DNA of 6,636 nucleotides from Candidatus Portnoybacteria bacterium CG_4_10_14_0_2_um_filter_44_20 (lineage in GTDB: Bacteria; Patescibacteriota; Minisyncoccia; Portnoybacterales; GCA-002795985). The DNA lies in assembly GCA_002792395.1 (NCBI GenBank), contig PFOG01000079.1, positions 1 to 6,636 on the forward strand, read 5' to 3'. The notes beneath the pieces were generated by a model that did no database searches, was not told the DNA's origin, and saw only the letters and a list, made by a program, of their open reading frames with translations. Shown here piece after piece: positions 5,526 through 6,636 of the stretch (within the stretch, counting starts at the first letter, position 1; each line of letters opens with the position of its first letter). The translations under genes and the position numbers were made by a program.

Positions 5526-6304
5526 ATTCGTAAAGAATTTTTAATATTTTTTTCCTTACCATCTTGATCAAGAACATTGATTAAATCACAGCTGAATTTC
5601 CTACAGATGTTTATTAGTTCATGCGTATAGTAAAGCCTAATAATATGAACTAAATTTTTTGTCTTACTACCTCTTTTAACTTCCCGAATTTTCGTTACGC
5701 TTGTAGATGTTCTAAAATCAAAATATCGATTGAAATAAAGCTTCGTTCCATCTTTTAATAAAACAAATTCTTTTTCTTTATAATCTTTTGTTAGAGCGAC
5801 AGGATTAATAATTTCGATGATTAATCTGCCTCCTCGCTTAGTATACTGACATAATCTTTTTATAAACAATTCATTTTTCTTATCGTCCTCTAAATAACCT
5901 AATGAAGTAAAGATATTCAAGACCGCATCAAATTTCCCGGTAATTTTCTTATTCAAAATATCACCAACAATATAAGAAACATTTAATCCCAGTTGTTTGG
6001 CTTGTTTTTTTGCGAGGTTGATAAAATAATCACTTATATCAATGCCAGTTACCCTATACCCTAAAGCTGCTAAACTATTTGAGATTCTTCCATAACCGCA
6101 CGGCGCATCAAGAATGCTCTTACTGTTCCTGGGTAAATATTTTACAATTATGCGAGCTTCTTTTTTATTGCGTTCCTTTGTTAATATGTTTTCTTTCTCT
6201 TTCATATACCGCTCACCCCAAACATTACCTCTGGCTTTGTACCAATCTTGATGACCGCCAGTTATTTTGCGGATTGTTTTGTCTTGATATTTTATGTAGT
6301 CCAT
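5501..6304 (-). CDS. Class I SAM-dependent methyltransferase
   Basis: A 267-residue protein with a Rossmann-like methyltransferase core. Motif I is ILDAPCGYG (64-72), the acidic end of strand 2 is Asp89 in VTGIDIS, and VGDIL (113-117) carries the adenine-contact Asp115. A KFDAVLNIFTSLGYL strand at 124-138 and RGGRLIIEI (158-166) complete the core. The N-terminal 50 residues are polar and helical, including a WYKARGNVWGERY stretch. The C-terminal hundred residues are basic and probably make the substrate lid. The overall type is that of small-molecule or sugar methyltransferases of the Methyltransf_25/11 group; O-, N- or C-methylation cannot be told apart. It starts 3 nt after the HTH gene stop, in the same frame, and its end overlaps the Nudix-aminotransferase by 25 nt, so it belongs to the same operon. 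No SD is seen. Confidence 0.88.
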   Translation of the reverse strand: MDYIKYQDKTIRKITGGHQDWYKARGNVWGERYMKEKENILTKERNKKEARIIVKYLPRNSKSILDAPCGYGRISNSLAALGYRVTGIDISDYFINLAKKQAKQLGLNVSYIVGDILNKKITGKFDAVLNIFTSLGYLEDDKKNELFIKRLCQYTKRGGRLIIEIINPVALTKDYKEKEFVLLKDGTKLYFNRYFDFRTSTSVTKIREVKRGSKTKNLVHIIRLYYTHELINICRKFSCDLINVLDQDGKEKNIKNSLRIWLIFQKK

Positions 6305-6307
6305 AGA

Positions 6308-6505
6308 TTATCTTATTAAATCATCAAGCGAAACATCGAGAGCTTTAGCGAGCTTCTGAATCGTTTCAAGAGTAGGATTTGGGTTTTGATCAAGTTCAAT
6401 TTTAACAACTGTATTAAGCGAAATATCAGCTAATTTTGAGAGCTTGTCTTGAGAAATACCATTTTCCTGCCGTAATTTTTTTATATTTTTTCCAATTGTT
6501 GACAT
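6308..6505 (-). CDS. Small Cro/CI (XRE) family HTH transcriptional regulator
   Basis: A 65-residue protein that is almost only the HTH_3 domain. NIKKLRQENGISQDKLSKLADISLNTVVKIE (about 7-37) is the typical helix-turn-helix, with SQDKLSKLADIS (18-29) as helix 2 and turn and the following LNTVVKIE as recognition helix. PTLETIQKLAKALDVSLDDLI (44-64) is the standard closing pair of helices. It probably binds DNA as a dimer. It is the first gene of the minus-strand run and lies beside a region with promoters in both directions. One plus-strand promoter has its -35 on this gene's own first codons, so autoregulation and control of a divergent gene are plausible inferences. There is no SD. A regulator this short has no ligand domain, so sensing would need another partner or dosage alone. 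Confidence 0.92.
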   Translation of the reverse strand: MSTIGKNIKKLRQENGISQDKLSKLADISLNTVVKIELDQNPNPTLETIQKLAKALDVSLDDLIR

Positions 6506-6527
6506 ATTTGTTTGCTGGATATATTAT
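6499..6527 (+). promoter_or_regulatory. Candidate rightward promoter overlapping the HTH gene start
   Basis: Plus-strand TTGACA (6499-6504), a 17-nt spacer and TATTAT (6522-6527, 5 of 6 matches) form a near-consensus promoter pointing out of the window to the right. A second -10, TGATATAAT of the extended type, lies at 6544-6552 without a good -35. The region is AT-rich, so chance matches are possible. Confidence 0.5.
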
Positions 6528-6562
6528 TAAAATGTAAGGATTGTGATATAATATGCGTATCC
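6517..6562. repeat. Interrupted inverted repeat between divergent promoters, possible operator
   Basis: GGATATATTAT (6517-6527) is mirrored by ATAATA (6548-6553) and TATCC (6558-6562), with four extra bases inside the right arm. The left arm covers the -10 of the rightward promoter. It could be a regulator site for the adjacent HTH protein, but the AT-rich sequence makes chance pairing easy. Confidence 0.25.
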
Positions 6563-6636
6563 CTTCTATTATTATGTTATACGAAAAAGCTAAAAAGGTC
6601 AACGAATTTCAAGGGAGTTCCTTTGTGTCGCCCGCG
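6553..6636 (+). CDS. Possible start of a divergent plus-strand gene (28 codons, cut by the right edge)
   Basis: A frame opens at ATG 6553 and stays open to the window end, with a second in-frame ATG at 6574 (MLYEKAKKVNEFQGSSF). A TAAGGA stretch at 6535-6540 is a weak and rather distant SD for the first ATG. The rightward promoter at 6499-6527 would serve it. Another frame is also open here, so 28 codons alone are weak evidence. I recognise no family. If real, it would be the divergent partner of the HTH gene. Confidence 0.35.
   Translation, partial: MRIPSIIMLYEKAKKVNEFQGSSFVSPA
6574..6602 (-). promoter_or_regulatory. Candidate promoter of the HTH-methyltransferase-aminotransferase operon
   Basis: On the minus strand TTGACC (6602-6597) is followed after 17 nt by TAACAT (6579-6574), or after 15 nt by TATAAC (6581-6576). 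The start site would be near 6567, leaving a leader of about 60 nt before ATG 6505. It is the only good -35/-10 pair seen upstream of the operon within the window. Confidence 0.5.

Noticed and set aside
1..6636. CRISPR array, tRNA, rRNA or riboswitch
   Set aside because: No spaced repeats, no tRNA-like cloverleaf or rRNA sequence was seen, and the gaps between genes are too short (at most about 70 bases inside the run) for most such elements.

Overview
The window is a compact, almost entirely co-directional run of genes on the minus strand, read from about 6505 down to position 1, with the possible start of a divergent plus-strand gene at the right edge. The DNA is a mosaic. The stretches 1-700 and 2574-6636 are AT-rich (about 33% G+C in one hand-counted 60-base line), and their genes start without a recognisable Shine-Dalgarno (SD) sequence. 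The central block, about 700-2570, is clearly richer in G+C (55% and 58% in two hand-counted lines), and most of its starts follow a strong AGGAGG-type SD. The standard genetic code fits all genes. Gene-dense AT-rich DNA, overlapping genes, missing SDs and a concentration of small nucleotide- and sugar-handling enzymes suggest an uncultured bacterium of the Patescibacteria/CPR type, but this is inference; no taxonomic marker is present.

Right to left: 6506-6636 is a short control region with promoter-like sequences facing both ways. It is followed on the minus strand by a 65-residue Cro/CI-type HTH regulator, a class I SAM methyltransferase, a Nudix hydrolase fused to a DegT/DnrJ/EryC1 sugar aminotransferase, an extended SDR most like uronate dehydrogenase, and a sugar-phosphate nucleotidyltransferase of the RmlA/HddC fold. 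These five genes are separated by 3 nt or overlap by 4-35 nt, so they look like one operon. The set (nucleotidyl activation, oxidation/epimerisation, transamination, methylation) resembles a pathway for an unusual amino or uronic sugar nucleotide.

The GC-rich block follows as its own transcription unit. A good sigma70-like promoter overlaps the 3' end of the nucleotidyltransferase gene. Two small unrecognised genes come next, then an NDK-like domain joined in frame to a P-loop (dephospho-CoA-kinase-like) kinase, and finally a strong Rho-independent terminator at 696-733. It looks like a self-contained promoter-genes-terminator cassette placed into the sugar operon. The NDK/kinase junction has a T7 run, an internal SD and an internal ATG: removing one T would give a classic ATGA stop/start overlap.

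Directly after the terminator, with only 5 bases between its T tract and the ATG, a further AT-rich gene begins and runs off the left edge. It encodes an RfaE/HldE-like nucleotidyltransferase domain whose HxGH motif is altered to NxEH, followed by the beginning of a zinc-dependent cytidine/dCMP-deaminase-like domain. The most notable points are the cassette, the slippage-prone kinase fusion, the Nudix-aminotransferase fusion and the nucleotidyltransferase-deaminase fusion.
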